22,229 bases of DNA from a virus. Numbering within the stretch: position 1 is the stretch's first letter; the number at the start of each line of letters is the position of its first letter. Shown here piece after piece: positions 1 through 6,402 of this stretch. Below the pieces are notes generated by a model. The model had not been told where the DNA came from. It made no database searches and was given only the letters and a program-made list of their open reading frames with translations. A program made the position numbers and the translations under genes. The stretch lies in the IMG/VR virus record IMGVR_UViG_3300044302_000046, positions 1 through 22,229 of that record. One strand, 5' to 3'.

Positions 1-51
1 GAGAGCACTTCAACTGTAACCAAGGGTAGAATGCCACAGTTTCAAAATTAA
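1..51 (+). CDS. C-terminal end of an upstream gene (partial)
   Basis: Frame 1 is open from the first base and reads ESTSTVTKGRMPQFQN before a TAA at 49-51. It is followed by a 45-base spacer with a strong ribosome binding site for the next gene. Only 16 residues are visible, so no family can be assigned. In phages the gene just before the decoration and capsid genes is often a scaffold or protease, but that is position-based inference only. Confidence 0.5.
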   Translation, partial: ESTSTVTKGRMPQFQN

Positions 52-96
52 GAGTCTACTGTTTATTCTACTCATCTTTAAAAAGGAGAATGTAGT

Positions 97-684
97 ATGA
101 CTACTACTAAAGCCCTAAACGGTCTCACTCCTTCGCGTAGATACTCTGCTGGTGCTAACACCGTGCAGACAAGAAACTATCGGATTGCATCTGGTCTTGC
201 ATCAAACATCTTTACGGGTGATTTGGTCCATGTAAGATCAGGTAACGTACAACCCGTTAGTAGTGGTAACGGCAACGTAAACGCTCCTATTGGAGTTTTC
301 ATGGGTTGTTACTATGAAGAAGACGGTGAGCCAAAGTTCCGTCAACATTGGCCCACGGGAACTTCTGCAAGTAATGCCTACGCGATTGTTTGTGATGATC
401 CTCAAGCAACTTTTGAAGTTCAGTGTGACGCCAGTTCTTCTGTTGGTGATATCATGGAACATAACTTTGAAGCTACTCTCGGTGCGGGTTCTACCTTCAC
501 TGGTCGTTCAGGGTTTGGTCTTGATATTTCAACACGTACAAGTGGTGTAGCGGCTATGTTCCGTATCATTGACTTTGTTGATACCCCGGGTAACGACATT
601 GACAATGGAGCAGAAGCAGCTTTCCCAATCGCTGAAGTTCAACTTATCCACCACCAGTTGACCCGTGTTTCATCTGGCGCGTAA
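97..684 (+). CDS. Probable head decoration protein
   Basis: This 195-residue protein lies just before the major capsid gene and has its own strong ribosome binding site (AAGGAG at 83-88, 8 bases before ATG). It has no signal peptide or membrane segment. Its middle part (residues about 37-80: GDLVHVRSGNVQPV, then PIGVFMGCYYEEDGEPKF) resembles a conserved small virion protein that I know from marine phages next to the capsid gene. It is rich in beta-prone and Gly/Ser/Thr residues, as expected of a capsid-surface protein. Arginine is mostly coded by CGT, unlike most genes downstream, which fits high expression. The decoration role is inferred from position and composition; a minor head or head-stabilising protein is the alternative. 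Confidence 0.6.
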   Translation: MTTTKALNGLTPSRRYSAGANTVQTRNYRIASGLASNIFTGDLVHVRSGNVQPVSSGNGNVNAPIGVFMGCYYEEDGEPKFRQHWPTGTSASNAYAIVCDDPQATFEVQCDASSSVGDIMEHNFEATLGAGSTFTGRSGFGLDISTRTSGVAAMFRIIDFVDTPGNDIDNGAEAAFPIAEVQLIHHQLTRVSSGA

Positions 685-703
685 CCTGAAAGGAGCTTAG
701 ACA

Positions 704-1618
704 ATGGCTATAAATAGAGCTAGTATTGCCAAGCAGCTTCTGCCGGGCCTTAATGCCGTTTTCGGTATGGAGTATGGAGAAGTTGCTGATGAATACAGTG
801 TTCTCTTTGAAGTAGAGAACTCTGACCGTGCATTTGAAGAAGAGGTTCTCTTCACTGGTTTCGGCACTGCACCTGTCAAGGGTGAAGGCGCTGCTGTCCA
901 GTTTGACAATGCACAAGAAAGTTACACTGCAAGATATACGGCTGAAACGATAGCTTTGGCCTTTGCAGTTACGGAAGAGGCAATGGAAGACAACCTGTAT
1001 GACACGTTTGCCAAGCTGCGTGCCAGAGGGCTTGCTCGTTCCATGGCTAACACCAAGCAGACTAAAGCTGCTGATGTTTTCAACAACGGTTTCAACACCT
1101 CCTTCACGGGCGGTGATGGACAACCTCTCTTCAGTGCCAGCCACCCAACGGTTGGTGATGGAAACCAGAGCAACCTGATTGGTTCCGCTGGTACGGTTGA
1201 CCTTTCTGAAGCAGCGTTGGAGACAGCATTGATTAGTATTCAGACGATTAAGGATGATCGTGGTATTCTTGTAGGTGGAAATGCAGTATCCCTGCACGTT
1301 GCACCGGGGAACCAGTTCACGGCAGACCGTGTGCTGAATAGCCCGTATCAACCTAACACGGCTGATAACAACATCAACGCTATCAACCATCAAGGAATGA
1401 TCCCACAGGGTTATTCTGTGAACAAGCGTTTCCAAGACTCGGATGCGTTCTTCATTAAAACTGACGTTCCAAACGGAACGAAGATGTTTGTAAGAGCACC
1501 GCTTGCCACTAAGATGGAGCCTGACTTTGACACGGGTAACCTCCGTTTCAAAGCTAGAGAGCGTTACAGCTTTGGTTTCTCGGACTGGAGAGGATTCTTC
1601 GGTTCACAAGGAGCCTAA
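704..1618 (+). CDS. Major capsid protein (HK97-fold, Mu gpT-like)
   Basis: This 304-residue protein has the size and pattern of the Mu gpT-like group of HK97-fold major capsid proteins. An N-terminal helix (ASIAKQLLPGLNAVFG) is followed by a stretch with GEGAAVQFDNAQESYTARY (residues 66-84), a helix-rich segment (TEEAMEDNLYDTFAKLRARG), then GQPLFSASHPT, which is typical of gpT-like coats. The C-terminal beta-rich segment ends in a Trp/Phe-rich tail. It would assemble into the icosahedral or prolate head shell. The ribosome binding site AAAGGAG (689-695) lies 8 bases before ATG, and codon use is richer in CGT for Arg than in later genes. A strong terminator follows directly. No cleaved prohead domain is obvious, so scaffolding is presumably encoded upstream, outside the window. 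Confidence 0.85.
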   Translation: MAINRASIAKQLLPGLNAVFGMEYGEVADEYSVLFEVENSDRAFEEEVLFTGFGTAPVKGEGAAVQFDNAQESYTARYTAETIALAFAVTEEAMEDNLYDTFAKLRARGLARSMANTKQTKAADVFNNGFNTSFTGGDGQPLFSASHPTVGDGNQSNLIGSAGTVDLSEAALETALISIQTIKDDRGILVGGNAVSLHVAPGNQFTADRVLNSPYQPNTADNNINAINHQGMIPQGYSVNKRFQDSDAFFIKTDVPNGTKMFVRAPLATKMEPDFDTGNLRFKARERYSFGFSDWRGFFGSQGA

Positions 1619-1628
1619 GTACTTTAGT

Positions 1629-1667
1629 GTGGAGGGGCTGAGATATGCCTCTCCACTACTTTTTTTT
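1629..1667 (+). terminator. Intrinsic terminator after the capsid gene
   Basis: GTGGAGGGGC (1629-1638) pairs with GCCTCTCCAC (1647-1656) to give a 10-bp stem with one G-U pair and an 8-base loop. A run of eight T residues follows at 1660-1667. This is a textbook Rho-independent terminator 10 bases after the capsid stop codon, and it probably sets a high ratio of capsid transcript to downstream transcripts. Confidence 0.85.
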
Positions 1668-1719
1668 CAACATATTTGAATGGCACCTAGGGTGCTGGTC
1701 TTAGAAAGGACTGTTCATT

Positions 1720-2484
1720 ATGTCTACACATTTTCCAAACGGTGTCACAAACGTAACCAAAGAGTCTACGTTTGGTGACTTAAAAGAAATGGTCCCGAAC
1801 AAGTACACCACGTTCTGGGCAGACTTTGTAACCCCTGCTGATTTAGGCGCACCTTCTTTTAATGGTGGAGCAGCTGGTGCGGTCTCTTGTAATATGTGGG
1901 ATATCACTGTGGTAGATAGTGGAGGAGATACTGCCTCTGTTATTTCTTGCACAGACGGTGCAGGAGGTTTCCTTACAATTACTACAGATGACGCAGAGAA
2001 TGACGGGGTTGCCCTTCAATCAAAAGTAGAACCTTTTAACATTGACGAAAGCAAAGAAACTTTCTTTGAAACACGCCTCAAGGTAGGTGACGCCACACAA
2101 ACAGATTGGCTCTGTGGTCTTGCAATTAAGGATACAACTCCTTTTGCGGGTCTTTCAGACTCTATCACGTTTAAGTGTGATGATGAGAGTACAGCTATTC
2201 GTCTGGTCTCTGAAACAAATATGTCAGGTTCAATTGTTTCTGCCTCTGTCACGGCAGTTGCTTCCATGACAGACGATACCTTTGTAAAACTAGGCTATCA
2301 CTTTGACGGTTTTAGTAATATCAAAGTGTACACTGACGATGTTCATGTTGCTACCCTAAGTGTGGTATCAGGTACTAATCTTGTCACAGACGAAGATATG
2401 GCTCCTATTGTTGCGGTGCTTACAGGTGAAGCAGCTGCTAATACAATTACGGTTGACTATATCTCTGCAATGCAAGAGAAGTAA
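1720..2484 (+). CDS. Virion protein with a concanavalin/LamG-like beta-sandwich
   Basis: This 254-residue protein begins at ATG 1720 with AAAGGA at 1705-1710. No signal peptide or membrane segment is seen. After about 45 residues it shows a lectin-like sandwich pattern: alternating beta strands such as FFETRLKVGDATQTDWLCGLAIKD, then DSITFKCDD, FVKLGYHFDGFSNIKVYTDD and NTITVDYI. The pattern 'xxExRxKxxD...xWxxGLxxxD...VKLGxxxDG..I.VYxDD' is typical of LamG/concanavalin-like domains in phage head and tail proteins. Its place between the capsid and connector genes favours a head-surface or head-fibre protein that may bind carbohydrate. That role is inferred. It lies between two terminator-like hairpins, so it may be transcribed as a largely separate unit. 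Confidence 0.6.
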   Translation: MSTHFPNGVTNVTKESTFGDLKEMVPNKYTTFWADFVTPADLGAPSFNGGAAGAVSCNMWDITVVDSGGDTASVISCTDGAGGFLTITTDDAENDGVALQSKVEPFNIDESKETFFETRLKVGDATQTDWLCGLAIKDTTPFAGLSDSITFKCDDESTAIRLVSETNMSGSIVSASVTAVASMTDDTFVKLGYHFDGFSNIKVYTDDVHVATLSVVSGTNLVTDEDMAPIVAVLTGEAAANTITVDYISAMQEK

Positions 2485-2495
2485 TAAGCTGAACC

Positions 2496-2524
2496 TTGGA
2501 AAGCCAACAGCTTTGATCTATAAT
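2496..2524 (+). promoter_or_regulatory. Candidate sigma70-type promoter
   Basis: TTGGAA (2496-2501, 4 of 6 matches to the -35 consensus) and TATAAT (2519-2524, perfect -10) are separated by exactly 17 bases, all in a non-coding gap. The expected start of transcription, near 2531, would be just inside the left arm of the hairpin at 2527-2553. The promoter would drive the gene at 2575 and the long run of genes beyond it. Confidence 0.55.
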
Positions 2525-2526
2525 AG

Positions 2527-2561
2527 GGGGAGGATCAGGAGATGGTTCTCCCCTTTCTTTT
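2527..2561 (+). terminator. Terminator-like hairpin with T-rich tail
   Basis: GGGGAG (2527-2532) pairs with CTCCCC (2548-2553), extendable inward by about four weaker pairs that include G-U. The T-rich tail TTTCTTTT follows at 2554-2561. It ends directly before the ribosome binding site TAGGAG (2561-2566) of the next gene. It could stop or attenuate transcripts coming from upstream. Confidence 0.6.
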
Positions 2562-2574
2562 AGGAGAAAAATAA

Positions 2575-2874
2575 ATGACAACTACACTTAAAATTGCACA
2601 GGTAGAAGGTGGTGCAGGAGGTAATGGCCTCATGGTTGATGCCAAGTCCAGTGTAACTCTGGCAGATACCAGAATCAGGCTTTATACTTTTGCCGTCACC
2701 GTTGCCTCTGAAATTGTAATTGGAGACAAGAAAGGTGTTGTGATCAAACAACCTGCCTTAACTGCCAATACAGCAGATAATGTTTACATAGGGGATGATG
2801 GGGTAAGGTGTGAAGGTAATGTCTCTGTTGCTGGTATCAGTGACGGTGGTAAAATTTACGTTTACTATGGCTAA
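2575..2874 (+). CDS. Small beta-rich virion protein of unknown function
   Basis: This 99-residue protein starts at ATG 2575, 8 bases after TAGGAG. It contains no helix-rich or membrane segment. It is made of short hydrophobic beta-type strands: IRLYTFAVTVASEIVIGDKKGVV, then DNVYIGDDGVRCEGN, and a C-terminal GGKIYVYYG. The Gly-rich opening (EGGAGGNGLM) may be a flexible arm. Small beta-barrel-like proteins of this type are often head-decorating or head-completion proteins, but I do not recognise a named family. It is the first gene after the promoter and hairpin at 2496-2561, and its stop codon is only 5 bases before the next start, so the two genes are likely co-translated. Confidence 0.6.
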   Translation: MTTTLKIAQVEGGAGGNGLMVDAKSSVTLADTRIRLYTFAVTVASEIVIGDKKGVVIKQPALTANTADNVYIGDDGVRCEGNVSVAGISDGGKIYVYYG

Positions 2875-2879
2875 CCCAG

Positions 2880-3533
2880 ATGGATTTTAACTCTCTTGTC
2901 AGCGCAATTGTAGAGACCACTGAGAATGATGGCTCAGAGTTTCTAGGTGCTCTTCCTAATATGATACAGAGAGCACAGGATAAGATGATGAATGACCTAG
3001 ATGATCAGGGTCTTGTCTCTTACGCCAGTGTAGCTGTATCTTCTGGAACTGCAGAAGTATCTGTGCCTAGTGGTGGAGAGATCATCAAGACCTTTACCAT
3101 AGAGGTCAGTGGTTCCAGAACTCAGTTGAAGCATAGACCCTATGAGTATATGCTAGACTACTGGCCAGTCTCAGCTTCCACAGGTACACCTAGGTACTAC
3201 GGCTTTAAGACTAACACAGAAATCAGAGTAGCGCCTACACCTTCTGCCACGGTAGACTCTCAGATAGGATTCATTGCACAGATTACAACTATTACATCTG
3301 CAAGTCCTACCAACTACTTTACGCAGCACTGTCAGAATGCGCTCTTCTTTGCCACCATGATAGAAGCTTCTCTCTTTATGAAAAGCTTTAACACAACTCA
3401 GGCGTGGCAACAAGAGTACCAAGGAGAGATAGACAGGTTAAGAAACAGAGCCAGAAGAAGTAGACAGGATGACATGCAGCTTAACACAAGTCCAGCTGGT
3501 GGTCCTAATACACTTATTGCAGGGAGTAATTAA
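2880..3533 (+). CDS. Phage adaptor (head-tail connector) protein
   Basis: This 217-residue protein has the layout of gp6/SU10-type adaptor proteins that form the ring below the portal. The N-terminal helices include FLGALPNMIQRAQDKMMNDLDDQGL. A central beta region contains SVPSGGEIIKTFTI. Then come EYMLDYWP and GTPRYYGFKTNTEIRVAPTP, followed by C-terminal helices (CQNALFFATMIEASLFMKS, TQAWQQEYQGEIDRLRNRARRSRQDD). The strings 'P.YY.......i...P.P' and 'a...eas.f.k......WqqeY' are hallmarks I associate with this family. No Shine-Dalgarno sequence is clear, and the 5-base gap to the upstream gene suggests translational coupling. It acts in the virion connector. A second, more divergent adaptor-like gene lies at 5292. 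Confidence 0.75.
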   Translation: MDFNSLVSAIVETTENDGSEFLGALPNMIQRAQDKMMNDLDDQGLVSYASVAVSSGTAEVSVPSGGEIIKTFTIEVSGSRTQLKHRPYEYMLDYWPVSASTGTPRYYGFKTNTEIRVAPTPSATVDSQIGFIAQITTITSASPTNYFTQHCQNALFFATMIEASLFMKSFNTTQAWQQEYQGEIDRLRNRARRSRQDDMQLNTSPAGGPNTLIAGSN

Positions 3534-3535
3534 TT

Positions 3536-4525
3536 ATGGCAGTTCCAGTTGATTATGATAAAAGAAAAAAAAGAGGAAGTTCTGCAGCGTTGGGTAAAAA
3601 ACCAGACCCTTATAAATCTATTAGAGATGGTAATAAACAAAAGGTAAAGGGCCAAGCTAATGTTCCTACTGCTAGGCAAAAAAAGGCAGCGGGAAAGTTA
3701 GCTGCTTCAGTAGTAGGAGGTCCTCTTGCTGGTAAACTTATAGGCAAAGCTGCTACAAAACTAGCAGGAGTTGGTAAAAATATTGGTAGAGTGTCTAGAA
3801 AACAACCAACTAGGGCGAATACTGGACAGTTTAAAAAACCTTCTAAGGTAGAATCAACAGTGGGGCAAGCTGTTAAACAGGTAAAAGAGAGTAGACCTGT
3901 TCAAAATATTAAAAATGTTTCCAGAGGAGGAACAGCTGTTACTAAAACAGGAAAGTACAGAAAACCTAATGTTGTTGAAAAAGTTGCCAGAGATGTAGGC
4001 AGATCAAAAAGGGGAGAATCTAAATCTGTTTTTGTAACTCCTAAAGGAAAACCTAGTACAACAGCTAAAGGAGTTTTAGGTATTGGAGCAGCTGCAGGAG
4101 CGGCAAACGTAGGATCTCGGTTATATGATTCTGTAGATCCTATGCCTAAAAATAAAAAAGTAGATACTACTAAACCTAAAGTAAACAAAGAATCTAGTGT
4201 TAATAAGATAAGTGGTTATCAACCAGATCCTACTTCATCACCTAAAATTACATCTAAACCTAAAGCTAAAAAATCTAAAGCTAAAGATACAGATACTGGT
4301 TATAAGTTCTATGGTAAAAAGGGTACTGGCCTAGGAGACTTCTCTAGAAAATATGGTATTAAGTACGCCACTCAAGAGCAAATGGATAAAGACTTTGATC
4401 TGAGTGATGGAGAAAAAGCAGGGGGCAGACCCGGAAGAGGTAAGATGAAGACCCAAGGTATGAACCGTAGTAAACGCAGCGGCTTCTCTGGTAGAGGTTC
4501 AGGCGCAGCACAGAGAGGATTTTAA
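3536..4525 (+). CDS. Very basic, low-complexity virion-associated protein
   Basis: This 329-residue protein is dominated by Lys, Arg, Gly, Ser, Thr and Pro. It has many short KKP, KPK and KSKAK tracts, repeated units like TKTGKYRKPNVVEKVARDVG, and a Gly/Arg-rich end (SKRSGFSGRGSGAAQRGF). Two short Ala/Gly-rich apolar stretches (about residues 55-80 and 182-195) are the only non-polar parts. It has no signal peptide. It is more AT-rich than its neighbours, with much AAA and AGA. I recognise no named domain. The charge suggests contact with DNA or RNA inside the head or at the connector, or an ejected internal protein. That role is inferred from composition and from its place between connector genes. 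Confidence 0.6.
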   Translation: MAVPVDYDKRKKRGSSAALGKKPDPYKSIRDGNKQKVKGQANVPTARQKKAAGKLAASVVGGPLAGKLIGKAATKLAGVGKNIGRVSRKQPTRANTGQFKKPSKVESTVGQAVKQVKESRPVQNIKNVSRGGTAVTKTGKYRKPNVVEKVARDVGRSKRGESKSVFVTPKGKPSTTAKGVLGIGAAAGAANVGSRLYDSVDPMPKNKKVDTTKPKVNKESSVNKISGYQPDPTSSPKITSKPKAKKSKAKDTDTGYKFYGKKGTGLGDFSRKYGIKYATQEQMDKDFDLSDGEKAGGRPGRGKMKTQGMNRSKRSGFSGRGSGAAQRGF

Positions 4526-4527
4526 TC

Positions 4528-4695
4528 ATGGCTGAAACACTTAAAGAAAAAAAACTAGAAGCTTTTAATAAACCACAAACTTCAAAGGATATAGACCAGA
4601 ATCCTCCGACTTCTACAAAGATGTTGGATGCAATCGTAGGTAGGCCCACTGGTCAAGGTTATGGGGCTGCAAGGAAAGGACCAAACATTGTCTGA
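4528..4695 (+). CDS. Small hypothetical protein (55 residues)
   Basis: ATG at 4528 is two bases after the previous stop codon. The frame stays open for 55 codons to TGA at 4693-4695: MAETLKEKKLEAFNKPQTSK, then a polar middle, and an end with GRPTGQGYGAARKGPNIV. It is polar and basic with no membrane segment. The Gly/Arg end resembles that of the preceding basic protein. Its stop overlaps the TTG start of the next small gene, which suggests coupled translation. The function is unknown. Confidence 0.5.
   Translation: MAETLKEKKLEAFNKPQTSKDIDQNPPTSTKMLDAIVGRPTGQGYGAARKGPNIV
4671..4679 (+). promoter_or_regulatory. Ribosome binding site that decides a TTG start
   Basis: AAGGAAAGG (4671-4679) ends 8 bases before TTG at 4688. 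It lies inside the preceding small gene. This is the main reason to prefer TTG 4688 over the in-frame ATG at 4661, which has no well-spaced site. Confidence 0.6.
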
Positions 4696-4810
4696 CGAAT
4701 ATACAACAGAGAAAGCGTGCGGCAACCCCTCTTGCCAATGCACAGGGTGTGATGATTGTTCTTGTTCTAAAGAAGGGGGGTGTGACTGTACACAACCAAC
4801 TGGAGAATAG
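4688..4810 (+). CDS. Cysteine-rich metallothionein-like miniprotein
   Basis: The frame from TTG 4688 to TAG 4808-4810 encodes 40 residues. Eight are cysteines, at positions 11, 16, 18, 21, 24, 26, 32 and 34, in the segment CGNPSCQCTGCDDCSC followed by a C-D-C pair. The closely spaced CxC and CxxC pairs, the absence of aromatic residues in the cysteine region, and the acidic tails are the composition of metallothioneins, which bind Zn, Cu or Cd through thiolates. An AAGGAAAGG site precedes the start and the gene overlaps the upstream stop codon. Metal binding is inferred. A disulfide-rich or Zn-finger-like virion peptide is the alternative. An upstream in-frame ATG at 4661 would give 49 residues but is less well supported. 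Confidence 0.6.
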   Translation: MSDEYTTEKACGNPSCQCTGCDDCSCSKEGGCDCTQPTGE

Positions 4811-4821
4811 AAAGGATATGA

Positions 4822-5100
4822 ATGGTGGAGGACTTTAGTGTATTTCAGGCTATTTCAGATTACGGGCTTGCCATAGTTGCCACCATAGGAGCGGGTGCAG
4901 CAGCTTGGAAACTTTTGCATTTTATGCTTAGAGATGTAGCAACCGCGCTAAAGAGTCAAGATGAAATTATAATTGCTCTGATAGACAAGAGTAACAGAGT
5001 AGAAACTTTAATACAAAGAATGGACTCTAAGCTAGACACAGTTCTACAACATAGCTCAGATCCCTTATTAAAAGAATCAAAAGAAAGGTATAGGTCCTAA
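4822..5100 (+). CDS. Single-span membrane protein with C-terminal coiled coil
   Basis: This 92-residue protein starts at ATG 4822, after AAAGGA at 4812-4816. Residues about 13-36 (YGLAIVATIGAGAAAWKLLHFML) form one hydrophobic span. The rest is a charged amphipathic helix, with heptad-like spacing in IIIALIDKSNRVETLIQRMDSKLDTVL. This layout fits small phage membrane proteins such as holins, antiholins or spanin-like inner-membrane parts, but no catalytic or lipobox motif is present. There is no endolysin next to it in the window, so a lysis role is only a guess. Its TAA overlaps the ATG of the next gene. Confidence 0.6.
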   Translation: MVEDFSVFQAISDYGLAIVATIGAGAAAWKLLHFMLRDVATALKSQDEIIIALIDKSNRVETLIQRMDSKLDTVLQHSSDPLLKESKERYRS

Positions 5101-5288
5101 TGGCTTTTGAAAAATTTGACCTCACGGTAAAACCTTTTGGATCAAAGAAAGTTAAGGTAACGCAGGAGCTACCTTCTGGTAGGCGTGTGCCTTATATGAA
5201 ATCTAAACCTGCTCAGTATGCTGGAGGAGGTCCTATTGAGTATGCTGTGGGTGGTCCTGTGAAACCAGCGTGGATGAGGAATAGATAA
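5100..5288 (+). CDS. Small Gly/Pro-rich hypothetical protein
   Basis: This 62-residue protein has its ATG overlapping the stop codon of the upstream gene (TAATG), so it is probably translated by reinitiation. The N-terminal half is basic (KKVKVTQELPSGRRVPYMKS). The C-terminal half has a short Gly-rich repeat (YAGGGPIEYAVGGPV). Such GGPV/GGG segments are frequent in small marine-phage proteins of unknown function. No domain is recognised. Four bases separate it from the next gene, which is connector-like, so a small virion protein is possible. Confidence 0.5.
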   Translation: MAFEKFDLTVKPFGSKKVKVTQELPSGRRVPYMKSKPAQYAGGGPIEYAVGGPVKPAWMRNR

Positions 5289-5291
5289 GTC

Positions 5292-5981
5292 ATGGCAGTT
5301 GCAACTACATCAGACTTTGACGCTACCTTCTTTATAGACGAGGTGATAGAAGAAGCCTTTGCCATGATAGGAGGAGAGCCAGAACTAGGTAATGATGGTA
5401 TCACTGCCAGACGTTCTCTTAATCTTTTGCTTACTGATTGGCAGAACAGGGGCGTCCTTCTCTGGGGTACAGATATAAAGTCTACTGTTCTGACTGAGAA
5501 CGTAGCTGAGTATACTCTAGACGATGACACAGTAGATGTTCTCAACGGGTACATCAGGTTGTCTTCTAACTCTAATGACTTTCAGATGAACCGTATGTCT
5601 TACGAAGAATACGAAGCTATCACCAACAAAGCTACAGCAGGAAGACCTACTCAGTTTGCCAGCCTTAAAGGCAGAGACAACATGAAGATATATGTCTTTC
5701 CTGTTCCTGATGCAGCAGATACCTATACCTTTAGACAGTACAGAATGAAGCGTCTGAAAGATGTTAACAGAAGTGCTCTGGAAAATGCAGATGTTCCTTT
5801 CAGATTTCTTCCCTGTCTCACTGTAGGTCTTGCTTACTACCTAAGTCTCAAGAGACCTAATGTTCCCACAGAACGTATCACCATGCTCCAAGCTCATTAC
5901 GAAAGTCTTTTAGGCACTGCTCTGGAAGCAGACAAAGAACGGGTAAGTTTGTTTATCTCTCCAAGATTAAGGATAGTATAG
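5292..5981 (+). CDS. Tail adaptor / P22 gp4-like connector protein
   Basis: This 229-residue protein has features of the P22 gp4/SU10-type tail accessory (adaptor) family. It opens with a helix (FIDEVIEEAFAMIGGEPELG). It continues with ARRSLNLLLTDWQNRGVLLW, a very characteristic 'a...Ln.ll.dWq.rG..lW' motif, then a beta region (TVLTENVAEYTLDDDTVDVL), GRPTQFASLKG, and the pattern 'i.vfPvPdaad.Ytf...r.kr'. C-terminal helices (FLPCLTVGLAYYLSLKRP) complete the fold. It would extend the portal ring and bind the gp10-like tail protein encoded at 18607. No strong ribosome binding site is seen, and the close spacing suggests coupling. It is the best-recognised connector protein here, though the exact subfamily cannot be fixed by eye. 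Confidence 0.75.
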   Translation: MAVATTSDFDATFFIDEVIEEAFAMIGGEPELGNDGITARRSLNLLLTDWQNRGVLLWGTDIKSTVLTENVAEYTLDDDTVDVLNGYIRLSSNSNDFQMNRMSYEEYEAITNKATAGRPTQFASLKGRDNMKIYVFPVPDAADTYTFRQYRMKRLKDVNRSALENADVPFRFLPCLTVGLAYYLSLKRPNVPTERITMLQAHYESLLGTALEADKERVSLFISPRLRIV

Positions 5982-5982
5982 A

Positions 5983-6402
5983 ATGGCTAAACTCTGCCCC
6001 AAAGGAAAGGCAGCGGCTAAACGTAAGTTTGATGTTTACCCTTCAGCTTATGCAAATATGTACGCCTCTGCTGTTTGTTCTGGTAAGGTCAAACCCGGGG
6101 GAAAGAAAAAAGGAAAGAAGAAAAAACTTGTAGGAGCCAAGACAGGAGGTGGTCTTAGAAAGTGGGTAGGTGAAGAGTGGGTAGACATAGGCGCTCCTAA
6201 GAAGAACGGTAAGTTTCAACCTTGTGGTAGAAAGTCTGCCACAGGTTCCAAAAGAAAATACCCTAAGTGTGTTCCGCTGGCCAAGGCAAAACGTATGACA
6301 GCTGGACAAAAAAAGTCTGCTGTTCAACGTAAAAGATCAGTGAAGCAAGGTGTAGGTGGTAAGCCTACCAATGTTAAAACTTTTGCAAAGAAGAAAAGGT
6401 GA
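5983..6402 (+). CDS. Basic Cys/Lys-rich protein of a viral family of unknown function
   Basis: This 139-residue protein starts one base after the previous stop codon. AAGGA at 5969-5973 is its likely ribosome binding site. Two parts are visible. Residues 4-40 (LCPKGKAAAKRKFDVYPSAY, then ANMYASAVCSGKVKPGG) match a small motif seen in many marine phage and giant-virus proteins. Residues 58-120 carry LRKWVGEEWVDIG, PCGR, YPKCVPLAKAKRM and SAVQRKR. The parts are joined by a poly-Lys linker. Four cysteines (5, 32, 81, 96) could make a metal site. The fold and function are not known to me. A nucleic-acid-binding or DNA-packing role is inferred from charge only. Its TGA overlaps the start of the next, similarly basic gene. 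Confidence 0.65.
   Translation: MAKLCPKGKAAAKRKFDVYPSAYANMYASAVCSGKVKPGGKKKGKKKKLVGAKTGGGLRKWVGEEWVDIGAPKKNGKFQPCGRKSATGSKRKYPKCVPLAKAKRMTAGQKKSAVQRKRSVKQGVGGKPTNVKTFAKKKR

Noticed and set aside
644-1435. Long open frame on the - strand (263 codons)
   Set aside because: It lies antisense to the recognisable capsid gene, has no ribosome binding site or family motif, and has the composition of a shadow frame (many Cys, Ser and Arg).
1683-1695. Short hairpin GCACC-TAG-GGTGC upstream of the gene at 1720
   Set aside because: A 5-bp stem with a three-base loop and no T tract. Too weak to call an operator or terminator without other support.
4547-4554. A8 run in the 55-codon gene as a possible -1 frameshift site
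   Set aside because: A -1 shift meets TAG at once, and the Cys-rich frame has its own well-placed ribosome binding site, so no frameshift is needed.
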